Made by a program: the position numbers and the translations under genes. This document shows positions 1 to 7,211 of a stretch of 8,657 bases of DNA, piece after piece. Source of the DNA: Candidatus Aminicenantota bacterium (GTDB taxonomy: Bacteria > Acidobacteriota > Aminicenantia > UBA2199). The notes under the pieces are model-generated. The model had not been told where the DNA came from and did no database searches. It was given only the letters and a program-made list of their open reading frames with translations. How positions within the stretch are numbered: the stretch's first letter is position 1; each line of letters starts with the position of its first letter. The DNA lies in assembly GCA_024644125.1 (NCBI GenBank), contig JAHELQ010000202.1:1-8657 (forward strand). Reading direction: 5' to 3'.

Positions 1-1722
1 TGTTAATTGGGCGTTTGCCACCTTCGACGGGGATCCGGTCAACAGGCAAAGGGACGAAGTGGTTTTGGGGAACGCGATTACCTCGCGAATGGATTCCTCG
101 CCAGTCAATAACATGACGATACGGTCCAGACCAAGCGCGATACCTAAATGAGGCGGGGCTCCATATCTCAAGGCGTTGAGGAAGAATCCGAATTTCTCTT
201 CGATCTCTTCATCGCTGAGGTCGAGTAAGCGGAAAATTTGCCGCTGGAGGTTTAGATCGTTGATCCTGCGACTACCGCCACCGATTTCAACGCCGTTGAG
301 TACCAGATCGTAAGCGATTGAGTTGACCTCCAACGGAGCGCTCGACAATTTGTCGATCTCCTCCAACCGGGGCGATGTGAATGGGTGATGGTTTGAATCG
401 AGACGTTTCTCGTCCTCGTTGTAGAAAAAGAGCGGAAAATCGTTGACCCATAAAAATTCCAATTTCGTAGGATCCTGGAATTCCTTGCCTTCCCGTTCCC
501 GCAATTTCCCGGCCAGGAAAAGCGCGTGATCCGGCTTGTCTCCGATTAAAAAGACGATGTGATCTTCGGGAATGGTATTCTCGCGGTAAAAGGTTTCGAG
601 CACCGCCTCATCGATTTTTAGCGATGACCGGAAGGCGCCCTCGCTTTTTTTTATCCAGACAGCGCCTTTTCCGCCGATGTCCTGGATGTATTTATTGAGC
701 TGGTCCAGCGTTTTCCGTGAATATTTGGCTGCGTCGGGCAGAACCAGTCCTTTTATTTTGCCCTGGTTTTCAATGATGGTATTGAAGATACTGGAATTGA
801 AGATTTTTACCTGCTCGGTGAAATCCTGGATGATGTACGGGATTCTCAGATCGGGTTTGTCGCTTCCGTATTTGCTCATGGCTTCTGAATAAGGCATGCG
901 GCGAAACGGGCCTTTGACCTCTATGCCGCAGACCGAAAAAATTTCGCCGATCAATCCTTCGATGAGATCGAAGAGTTCATCCGCCTCAGCGAAGCTCATC
1001 TCGATGTCCACCTGGGTGAATTCCGGTTGCCGGTCCGCTCTAAGATCTTCGTCGCGGAAACATTTGACGATCTGGAAGTAACGCTCGAAGCCCGAGACCA
1101 TCAATAGTTGTTTGAACAACTGAGGCGATTGAGGCAATGCGAACATACGACCTTTGTAAATCCTGGACGGCACCAGGTAGTCTCTGGCTCCTTCCGGGGT
1201 CGCTTTAGTGAGCATCGGCGTCTCTATGTCCATGAAGCCAAATTTATTGAGGTAATTTCGAATGTTAAGGTTGACGTCGCTTCTGACCTTGAAATTTGTC
1301 TGGTGGCGTTTGTTGCGCAAATCGAGATAACGGTGTTTGAATCGTAATTCCTCAGACACGTCTGTGTTGGATTCCGGGGTAAACGGCGGCACTTCGGATT
1401 CGCTCAGGATGGATATTTCATCCGCGATCAATTCAATCTGTCCAGTGAAAATATCCGGATTCGGATTTGAACGTTTGACCACTTTACCTATGGCCTGAAC
1501 GACATATTCTTTGCCGATTTTTTTTACCAAATCCATATTCTGGAATTGATCGGTGATGACCACCTGCAGAATTCCTTCCCGGTCCCGTAGGTCGATAAAA
1601 GTCAATCCGCCCAATTCTCTTTTTTTATTTACCCATCCAAAAACAGAGATGGTTTTATCGATAAATTGTTCATCGATTTTCCCACAATATAATTCCCTTT
1701 TTAAAGTCGTATTAATAGCCAT
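1..1722 (-). CDS. aspS: Aspartyl-tRNA synthetase, bacterial type (3' end outside window)
   Basis: This class II synthetase charges tRNA-Asp with aspartate in the cytoplasm. The frame is open from the ATG at 1722 to the window edge, 574 codons with no internal stop. An N-terminal OB-fold anticodon-binding domain (about residues 1-110, with GWVNKKREL and FIDLRDREG) is followed by the catalytic core: TPMLTKATPEGARDYLVPSR (168-187), QSPQLFKQLLM (198-208), and motif 2 FRDEDLRADRQPEFTQ (222-237). The bacterial GAD insertion follows from about 285, and then motif 3 with GAPPH (521-525) and GLDR (531-534). IREVIAFPKT close to the edge matches the usual C-terminus, so probably only 10-20 residues are missing. 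The start is supported by an AAGAGGG Shine-Dalgarno 9 nt upstream. Leu37 in the OB fold resembles the E. coli discriminating enzyme. It is the last visible gene of the leftward block, 68 nt behind the preceding gene. Confidence 0.97.
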   Translation of the reverse strand, partial: MAINTTLKRELYCGKIDEQFIDKTISVFGWVNKKRELGGLTFIDLRDREGILQVVITDQFQNMDLVKKIGKEYVVQAIGKVVKRSNPNPDIFTGQIELIADEISILSESEVPPFTPESNTDVSEELRFKHRYLDLRNKRHQTNFKVRSDVNLNIRNYLNKFGFMDIETPMLTKATPEGARDYLVPSRIYKGRMFALPQSPQLFKQLLMVSGFERYFQIVKCFRDEDLRADRQPEFTQVDIEMSFAEADELFDLIEGLIGEIFSVCGIEVKGPFRRMPYSEAMSKYGSDKPDLRIPYIIQDFTEQVKIFNSSIFNTIIENQGKIKGLVLPDAAKYSRKTLDQLNKYIQDIGGKGAVWIKKSEGAFRSSLKIDEAVLETFYRENTIPEDHIVFLIGDKPDHALFLAGKLREREGKEFQDPTKLEFLWVNDFPLFFYNEDEKRLDSNHHPFTSPRLEEIDKLSSAPLEVNSIAYDLVLNGVEIGGGSRRINDLNLQRQIFRLLDLSDEEIEEKFGFFLNALRYGAPPHLGIALGLDRIVMLLTGEESIREVIAFPKTTSSLCLLTGSPSKVANAQLT

Positions 1723-1731
1723 TGTATCAAT

Positions 1732-1738
1732 CCCTCTT
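1732..1738 (-). promoter_or_regulatory. aspS ribosome binding site in the 68-nt A-aspS spacer
   Basis: On the minus strand AAGAGGG lies 9 nt before the aspS ATG and fixes that start. The rest of the spacer (1739-1790) is AT-rich. It contains a TTTTAAAAATTTT near-palindrome but no GC-rich hairpin followed by a T run, so I see no intrinsic terminator separating aspS from the upstream gene. No promoter there is convincing. Confidence 0.6.
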
Positions 1739-1790
1739 ATGTGCAATTGTTATTCTATGCAAAATTTTTAAAATGATCATAAAAACCTCT

Positions 1791-3392
1791 TTAGAAATAG
1801 CCCAACGTCTCCAATATTTCCTTATGCTTTTCCGACATCTGCCCTATTTCCCCCTTCGTCTCCATTAGTACGCGGGATAACTTCCGGATTGCATTGTAAA
1901 GCGGGCCCTTGGCCTTATCATAATCTTTGCGATAAAAGAGGTTCTTGTTACCGTGTGGATCGAGGGCGAGGTTGTATAATTCCGGGCGTTCTTCGGGCTT
2001 TTGGCCGCCGGGTGTGTAAATGACTTGCAATGGATATTCGATGATCGAGAAGGAATCATCCAGTGCTTCCGGTGAATAGGTCTCCAATAATATCCGTTTT
2101 GCCTTGATCTCCCCGAGCAACGATTGCCCGGTCATAGAATCCGGAGGTTTGATCCCGGCAATACGCAGCAATGTCGGAGCTACGTCCAATGTCGATACCG
2201 CCTCGTCCCGGATTCCTTTTTTCTCGATCGCCGGACCCGAGACTATCAGTGGAACGTGCACGTAGTTTTTGTTCAGATAATGGATATGTCCAAAATAAAA
2301 TTTATGCTCCCCAAGGCCCTCGCCGTGATCCCCCACCAATACGAATGCGGAGCGCTGATATATCCCCTCCGCTTTCAAAAAATCCGTCAATTTCCCGATT
2401 TCCCTGTCCATATAAACGATCGATTGTTTGTACAGCAAACGGTTGGCGGGTATGGGGAAAATGATCTTGAAAACAAACGAAAATTCCACGGTTACATCTT
2501 CGCTCCCGTGGTTGACAAACACCAATTGATTGTGAAGCTCATGGAAGCGGTAGATAATTTTGTCCTTACTGGCCGATTGTCTCCATTTCGGCGGCAGTTT
2601 CAACTCAATACCGCCGGGACCTGAACCATTGCCGATCTCGGCGTTGAATAATTCGAAATATTGGGGTTCCAACCGAGGGTCTTCCGTGATAAGTCCGGGT
2701 AGTTCCAGTTCGATGGGGTAACTATTTTCGCCGGGCTTCAAGACGAGCGTTTGTTTGACCAGCGGCTCCTGGGTAATGTCGTAGGTGTCTCCCATTACGT
2801 TCAAAACTCCGCCGGATTCTGGTGGAAAATAGGGAGAGTGGGGATCGGAGTAATGAAGCCAGATAAAACCTTTTTTACCGCTGTCTTTAATGTTGCGGAT
2901 TACACCCCGGGCCTCCCGGTTTACCTCGGCTGCGGATTTATGCCATAACGAGCGTTTAAAGTTTTCCACATAATAATCGAAGCCTTCGCTCAGGCCAAAG
3001 TCTTTTTTTAGCACGCCCAACGAAATGACGGCTCCCGTTTGATAACCATTATCTTTAAAAACGCGGGTTATGGAAGGGGGCGTAACCTGGACCCGTTGCC
3101 CGTTATTATAAATCTTGAGTTGATGGGGCGGAAGAGAATGAAACATCGCGTGATGTGACGGCAAGGTAATGGGAATTAACGAGAATGCGTTCTTGAAGGC
3201 CATGCCGTCTGCCGCCAGATGTGAGATATTGGGCGTGTTTGGATTGGTTTTAGAGTAATCGATGCGGTCTGCACGGGTTGTATCCAGGGTTATCAAAAAG
3301 AGATAATCGGGAGTAGATTCTCGAAAGAGTAATAATCCCGCGACGACTGATGCGGCAACCAAAAGAATTACTATCCAGGTAGCTGTTCGCAT
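1791..3392 (-). CDS. Membrane-anchored alkaline-phosphatase/sulfatase-superfamily protein, paralog A
   Basis: This is a predicted extracytoplasmic metal-dependent hydrolase or transferase of the sulfatase-like (PF00884-type) fold; its substrate is unknown. A hydrophobic segment at about residues 6-23 with no lipobox Cys looks like a signal anchor. LITLDTTRAD (33-42) supplies the first metal aspartate (D37). ITLPSH (75-80) occupies the C-x-P-S-R active-site position, with Thr76 in place of the formylglycine Cys/Ser. Further motifs are WLHYSDPHSPY (178-188), YMDREIGKL (327-335), GDHGEGLGEH (354-363), and GHIHYLNKNYVHVPLI (368-383). About 125 beta-rich residues (192-316) split the usual DPH and YxDxxIG motifs. 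The C-terminus ends L-G-Y-F. An in-frame TGA nine bases before the ATG bounds the start, and GAGG lies 4 nt upstream of it. The protein is collinear with paralog B, 38 nt upstream. Thr at the nucleophile position argues against a classical sulfatase; a phosphodiesterase, phosphatase or phosphotransferase is possible. Confidence 0.88.
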   Translation of the reverse strand: MRTATWIVILLVAASVVAGLLLFRESTPDYLFLITLDTTRADRIDYSKTNPNTPNISHLAADGMAFKNAFSLIPITLPSHHAMFHSLPPHQLKIYNNGQRVQVTPPSITRVFKDNGYQTGAVISLGVLKKDFGLSEGFDYYVENFKRSLWHKSAAEVNREARGVIRNIKDSGKKGFIWLHYSDPHSPYFPPESGGVLNVMGDTYDITQEPLVKQTLVLKPGENSYPIELELPGLITEDPRLEPQYFELFNAEIGNGSGPGGIELKLPPKWRQSASKDKIIYRFHELHNQLVFVNHGSEDVTVEFSFVFKIIFPIPANRLLYKQSIVYMDREIGKLTDFLKAEGIYQRSAFVLVGDHGEGLGEHKFYFGHIHYLNKNYVHVPLIVSGPAIEKKGIRDEAVSTLDVAPTLLRIAGIKPPDSMTGQSLLGEIKAKRILLETYSPEALDDSFSIIEYPLQVIYTPGGQKPEERPELYNLALDPHGNKNLFYRKDYDKAKGPLYNAIRKLSRVLMETKGEIGQMSEKHKEILETLGYF

Positions 3393-3425
3393 AATTCCTC
3401 AGCGATATAATGGATTTGAGATTAT

Positions 3426-3431
3426 CCTCCT
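3426..3431 (-). promoter_or_regulatory. Perfect Shine-Dalgarno AGGAGG with no nearby start codon
   Basis: AGGAGG on the minus strand begins inside the TGA stop of paralog B. No ATG, GTG or TTG follows within 5-12 nt. The next start is paralog A's ATG, 33 nt beyond it, which has its own GAGG only 4 nt away. It may hold or recycle terminating ribosomes for reinitiation on A; this is inference. Confidence 0.4.
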
Positions 3432-5029
3432 CATAAATACCCAAGGGATTCGAGCATTTTTTTGTGCTCATCCGAAATCTTGCCGATTTTTCCCTTCTGG
3501 GAGGTCAAGACCCGGGATACTTTGAGGATGTTATTAAGCAGTTTTGATTTTTCTTGTTTGTCTTGCTTCTGGGAATATGTGTTGTGAATTCCATGCCGGT
3601 CTTTTTCGAGATTGAAGTATTCCACCTTTTCCGTTTTACGGCCTGGATATAAGATGATTTGGTGCGGGAAGTCAATGATGGAGAAAGCGTCGAAATAAGC
3701 TTCGGGCGCGTATGTCTCGATAATGATGCTGTGCGAAGGGCTGTCTTTCAGTAATGAATTGCCCCGCATGGAATCCGGTTTTGCGATCGATGCGGCATCG
3801 AGGATCGTGGGCGCGAGATCGACGTTACTGGCCACTCTGGCTTTGGGACCCCGTTCTTTCATACCGTTACCGGCAATGATCAACGGTACATGAGTATACA
3901 CTTTGTTGAGGTAGTGGATATGGCCGTAATGTTGATTGTATTCACCCAATCCTTCGCCATGGTCTCCCATGATGACGAACAAGGAATCGTCGTACATGCC
4001 CTTGCTTTTTAAGTAGTCGATCAATTTTCCGATCTCGCGGTCCATATATTGGACTTGTTTTTGGTAGAGAAATCTCCGCGATTGGGGGCGTTCCAACATC
4101 CGGTACATAAAGGAGAGATTTAAATTTACGCTTTCCTCGCTTTTGTTGACTGCCACGATTTGCGATTGGTTTTTCTTCGAGAAGTAATTGATCTTGTCTC
4201 CCCTGACTTCGACTTTCTTCCATTCTTCCGGGATCTTTACCTCCACCTGGTCGCTTGCCTGGTAGATGAAATTCTGGAAGGTGATGAAACCGATACCCAC
4301 TTTTTTGGTTTTGTTGAATTCCCCGGGGATTTCGGTTTTAAAATCGATGACATTCTGCCCGGGCTTCAAGGGTATATTTAGAGTGATGGCAGGTTGCTCG
4401 ATGCTCTTGCATTCGTATGCCTTATCGCCGTTTACAGCGACCTGGAACATTCCCGAATAATACGGAGGGTAGTAGGGTTCGTGTGGGTCCGAATAGTGGA
4501 GCCACACGAATGATTTCTCGTCTTTGAATTTATCGATGAGAGTGATCGCGTCCCTGTTAACCTCTTCGGCAATTTTGTACCAGATAAACGGCTTGAAATT
4601 CTCCAGATATTCGTCAAATCCGCGATTCAAGCCGAAATCGTTTTTCAGTACCCCTAAAGATACAACTGCGCCTGTTTTGTAACCCTGTTTTTTCATCAGT
4701 TGGGCCAGCGAGGGATAGGGAACGTTCCTTATCTGCCCATTGTTGTAGATTTTGAGCTCGTGAGGAGGAAGGGAATAAAACATCGAGTAATGGGACGGTA
4801 ATGTGATGGGGATCAGCGAATAGGCGTTTTCGAAATGAATGCCTTGCGAGGCTAGTTTTGCCAGATTGGGAGTCAGTTTATTATCGGAGAGTGAAAAATT
4901 TACTACGTCGCCCCGGGTTGTGTCCAGGGTGATCATAAATATATGTTTGGGAGATGATGGTTGAACGAGAGAACAACTGACATGCAACATCAAAACAAGC
5001 AGCATCATTGAATAAATGATTTTTTTCAT
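3431..5029 (-). CDS. Lipoprotein-like alkaline-phosphatase/sulfatase-superfamily protein, paralog B
   Basis: This is a close tandem paralog of A with the same architecture and nearly the same length (532 versus 533 residues). The N-terminus (MKKII, hydrophobic run, then LHVSC with Cys19) resembles a lipoprotein signal peptide, although His at -3 is atypical of a lipobox. ITLDTTRGD (33-41) gives metal ligand D36. ITLPSH (75-80) places Thr76 at the nucleophile position, exactly as in A. WLHYSDPHEPYYPP (176-189), YMDREIGKL (328-336), GDHGEGLGE (355-363) and GHIHYLNKVYTHVPLI (369-384) complete the core. The beta-rich insert covers about residues 190-317. The tail ends L-G-Y-L. The ATG overlaps the HIT stop as ATGA, so translation is probably coupled to HIT, helped by a GAAGAG sequence 8 nt upstream. 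Substrate and reaction are unknown. No formylglycine-generating enzyme gene lies nearby. Confidence 0.88.
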   Translation of the reverse strand: MKKIIYSMMLLVLMLHVSCSLVQPSSPKHIFMITLDTTRGDVVNFSLSDNKLTPNLAKLASQGIHFENAYSLIPITLPSHYSMFYSLPPHELKIYNNGQIRNVPYPSLAQLMKKQGYKTGAVVSLGVLKNDFGLNRGFDEYLENFKPFIWYKIAEEVNRDAITLIDKFKDEKSFVWLHYSDPHEPYYPPYYSGMFQVAVNGDKAYECKSIEQPAITLNIPLKPGQNVIDFKTEIPGEFNKTKKVGIGFITFQNFIYQASDQVEVKIPEEWKKVEVRGDKINYFSKKNQSQIVAVNKSEESVNLNLSFMYRMLERPQSRRFLYQKQVQYMDREIGKLIDYLKSKGMYDDSLFVIMGDHGEGLGEYNQHYGHIHYLNKVYTHVPLIIAGNGMKERGPKARVASNVDLAPTILDAASIAKPDSMRGNSLLKDSPSHSIIIETYAPEAYFDAFSIIDFPHQIILYPGRKTEKVEYFNLEKDRHGIHNTYSQKQDKQEKSKLLNNILKVSRVLTSQKGKIGKISDEHKKMLESLGYL

Positions 5030-5505
5030 CGCTTAAACTCTTCTTCTAAAACGTCGTACACGTACCCCAATTCATATGAAAGGACTTTGGTGTCGCCGGT
5101 TACCGCCATAAAATTGGCATCCCCTTGCCATCTCGGGACTATATGCAAATGGAAATGACCGGCAACTCCAGCGCCTCCGGTTTTTCCGATGTTCATTCCC
5201 AGATTGAACCCGTCGGGATTGAAACGCTCTTTCAAGATTTTGAGAGATTTGTTCATCAGTCGCCACATTTCAACGGAATCTTCCGGTGATACCAAATCAG
5301 GCGTGTCCAGGTGGCGGTACGGGACAATCATCAGGTGGCCTGTGCTGTAGGGATATTTGTTCAAAATCCCGAAGAATTTTTCGCCCCTGTAAAAAATCAA
5401 GGATTCTTTACTTTCTTTTTCCAGGGCGTCACAGAACACGCAACTTTTTTTTCCCGCAAGCTTACAGATAAATTCCCATCGCCAGGGGGCTAACAAAAAT
5501 TTCAT
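5026..5505 (-). CDS. HIT-family protein, Ap4A phosphorylase/hydrolase-like
   Basis: This is a histidine-triad nucleotide-binding enzyme, predicted to cleave dinucleoside polyphosphates such as Ap4A in the cytoplasm. The triad GHFHLHIVPRW (116-126) puts His119 at the nucleophile position. CVFC (Cys22, Cys25) with His65 and His117 fits the zinc site found in several HIT and GalT-type proteins. FGILNKYPYSTGHLMIVPYR (45-64), GMNIGKTGGAGVAG (103-116) and GDANF (128-132) match the actinobacterial Rv2613c-like Ap4A phosphorylase pattern more closely than small Hint proteins. The MKFLLAPWRWEFI opening is typical for this group and supports the start. Length (159 residues) is normal. Its Shine-Dalgarno is weak, and the ATGA overlap with the rpsA stop implies translational coupling. 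It overlaps paralog B by 4 nt at the other end. Phosphorylase versus hydrolase cannot be decided from sequence alone. Confidence 0.92.
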   Translation of the reverse strand: MKFLLAPWRWEFICKLAGKKSCVFCDALEKESKESLIFYRGEKFFGILNKYPYSTGHLMIVPYRHLDTPDLVSPEDSVEMWRLMNKSLKILKERFNPDGFNLGMNIGKTGGAGVAGHFHLHIVPRWQGDANFMAVTGDTKVLSYELGYVYDVLEEEFKR

Positions 5506-7211
5506 TTGTTCTTAATTTCGTTTTCGAGCAAATCACCGATCGTTGTGATCGATTCGTTCCCGGTTGACATATATTTTTCGATATCTTCTCTTTCCCGTTG
5601 TCTGTGCACCGCTCTAAAACTCAAGTAGATCCGTTTCTTTTCCGGGTAGGTGTGGGTAATCAGGGCTTCCCGCTCTTCGCCTGTCTTTATTGAATCGGCA
5701 ACTTCATCGTAGGTGAGTTTTTTGTCTTCCACTTCGGTGATTTTGACGAAACCTTCAATGTTTTTGGAAATCTCGGTTATAATTCCCTGTTCGGTGGCTT
5801 TTTTGACTTTGATGGTAATAATGTTACCGGGTTTGTTTTTTCTGAAGAAATCTTTCCATTCGTAGTCCGACAATTGTTTGATGCCGAGTTTTACTTTGTA
5901 GTTTTGGTCCAAATCGTCGCTGATGATAATCGCCTTGATCTTCTCTCCCTCTTTGAGATATTCTTTGGGAGAATCGATCCTGAAGTAGGTGATATCGGAT
6001 ATTTTCACTACCCCTTCGACATTTTCTTCCAGGCCGATGAATACGCGGGATTTAAGAATTTTATTGACGACGCCTTCGATGATCTCGCCGGGATTATGAT
6101 TCTGAATATATTTCTCTTCCGGCCTCATTTCCAACTGTTTAAGGCCCAGTTTGATTTTTTTCTCTTCTTTGCTCAGTTCGATGACCTGCACCCACAACTT
6201 GTCCCCAACTGCTACGTATTCCTCGACTGAACTGGGTTTTCCGTCCCAGGTAAGATCGGAAATATGCAGCAAGCCTTCGACGCCGTCTTCCAATTCGATA
6301 AACGCGCCGAAATCGACTATCTTGGTCACTTTGGCCACCAAACGGTGTCCCACCGGGTATTTGGCTTCGATGTCAATCCAGGGATCCGGATATTTCTGTT
6401 TGATTCCCAGAGCAATTTTCTGTTTGTCTTTCTCGATTTCGAGAATGATGGCCTCAACTTCGTCGCCCTTTCTCAATTTCTCTTTCGGATGATTGACACG
6501 GCCATAGGAAATATTCTCCCGGTGAATGAGGCCGTCCACTCCGCCCAAATTGACGAACGCGCCGTAATCGGTAATAGTGGTGACCACTCCTTTCACGATG
6601 TCGCCGACATTCAGAGTATTGAACAGGTTCTTGACCTTTTCTTTTTTCTCTTCTTCCAGGATCACTTTCCGTGAAACGACGCCGGTTTTTTCTTTGGGGT
6701 TGAGCCGGGTGATCTTAAACCAGTACTCTTTTCCCAACATCTTCTGGGGTTTCTTGATCTTTTTCAGATCTGCGTGGCTCATGGGAAGGAACATATCCAC
6801 GCCCATATCCACCGAAAAACCTTTGTTCTCAGGAAGAACTTTGACAATCTTTCCAAGCATCGAGATATTTTTTTCATGGGCGCGGTGAACCTTATCCCAG
6901 CCATCCCGTTTATCGACCTCTTTCTTGGAAACGGTTATGTAACCTTCCCGTTTGTTTACTTTCAAAGGAATGACTGTAATTAAGTCGCCGGGTTTGAAGT
7001 GGCATTCGCCATCCCAATCGGTCAATTCCTCTTTGTCCAGAATCCCTTCGGTCTTATGACCGATGTCCACAACCACTTTATCATCTATCAGATCTACGAT
7101 TTTTCCTTCAACTGGAGTTTCGTAGTCAATGGATTTTAAGTCATAGTCTTTAATCAATTCTGAAAAATCTTCTGGATTTTGAGCGTTTGAATTTTCTTTA
7201 GGTTCAACCAT
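5502..7211 (-). CDS. rpsA: 30S ribosomal protein S1, six S1 domains
   Basis: S1 binds single-stranded mRNA at the 30S subunit and helps position and unfold leaders during initiation. Six OB-fold S1 repeats are visible in 569 residues, at roughly 32-97, 116-182, 202-271, 287-358, 374-445 and 460-533. Repeats 3 and 4 are the most canonical (ITDYGAFVNLGGVDGLIH and IVDFGAFIELEDGVEGLLH). Repeats 1 and 2 are more divergent, as in E. coli S1, where they anchor the protein to the ribosome. The length is close to that of E. coli S1 (557 residues), and a charged tail follows repeat 6. The start overlaps the 3' end of ispH by 8 nt in a different frame and has a strong AGGAG 7 nt upstream. The gene overlaps HIT by 4 nt downstream. 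Confidence 0.96.
   Translation of the reverse strand: MVEPKENSNAQNPEDFSELIKDYDLKSIDYETPVEGKIVDLIDDKVVVDIGHKTEGILDKEELTDWDGECHFKPGDLITVIPLKVNKREGYITVSKKEVDKRDGWDKVHRAHEKNISMLGKIVKVLPENKGFSVDMGVDMFLPMSHADLKKIKKPQKMLGKEYWFKITRLNPKEKTGVVSRKVILEEEKKEKVKNLFNTLNVGDIVKGVVTTITDYGAFVNLGGVDGLIHRENISYGRVNHPKEKLRKGDEVEAIILEIEKDKQKIALGIKQKYPDPWIDIEAKYPVGHRLVAKVTKIVDFGAFIELEDGVEGLLHISDLTWDGKPSSVEEYVAVGDKLWVQVIELSKEEKKIKLGLKQLEMRPEEKYIQNHNPGEIIEGVVNKILKSRVFIGLEENVEGVVKISDITYFRIDSPKEYLKEGEKIKAIIISDDLDQNYKVKLGIKQLSDYEWKDFFRKNKPGNIITIKVKKATEQGIITEISKNIEGFVKITEVEDKKLTYDEVADSIKTGEEREALITHTYPEKKRIYLSFRAVHRQREREDIEKYMSTGNESITTIGDLLENEIKNK

Noticed and set aside
677..1771. Plus-strand open frames of 61-79 codons opposite aspS
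   Set aside because: AspRS motifs are continuous on the other strand through this region, so these frames are antisense shadows.
1760..1773. TTTTAAAAATTTT near-palindrome before aspS considered as a terminator
   Set aside because: It is purely AT with no GC stem, so it would form a very weak hairpin; it is more likely just AT-rich spacer.
2124..2624. Plus-strand open frame of 166 codons
   Set aside because: It lies wholly antisense to paralog A, whose frame has clear superfamily motifs; the antisense product has no recognisable motif and is explained as a shadow.
3250..3471. Minus-strand open frame of 73 codons spanning the B-A junction
   Set aside because: It is out of frame with both paralogs, has low-complexity composition and no domain signal, and would overlap both real genes.
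5874..6674. Several plus-strand open frames of 113-136 codons (5874-6230, 6151-6492, 6264-6674)
   Set aside because: All are antisense to rpsA and rich in Phe/Asp runs that mirror the Lys/Glu/Ile-rich S1 sequence; they are shadows.
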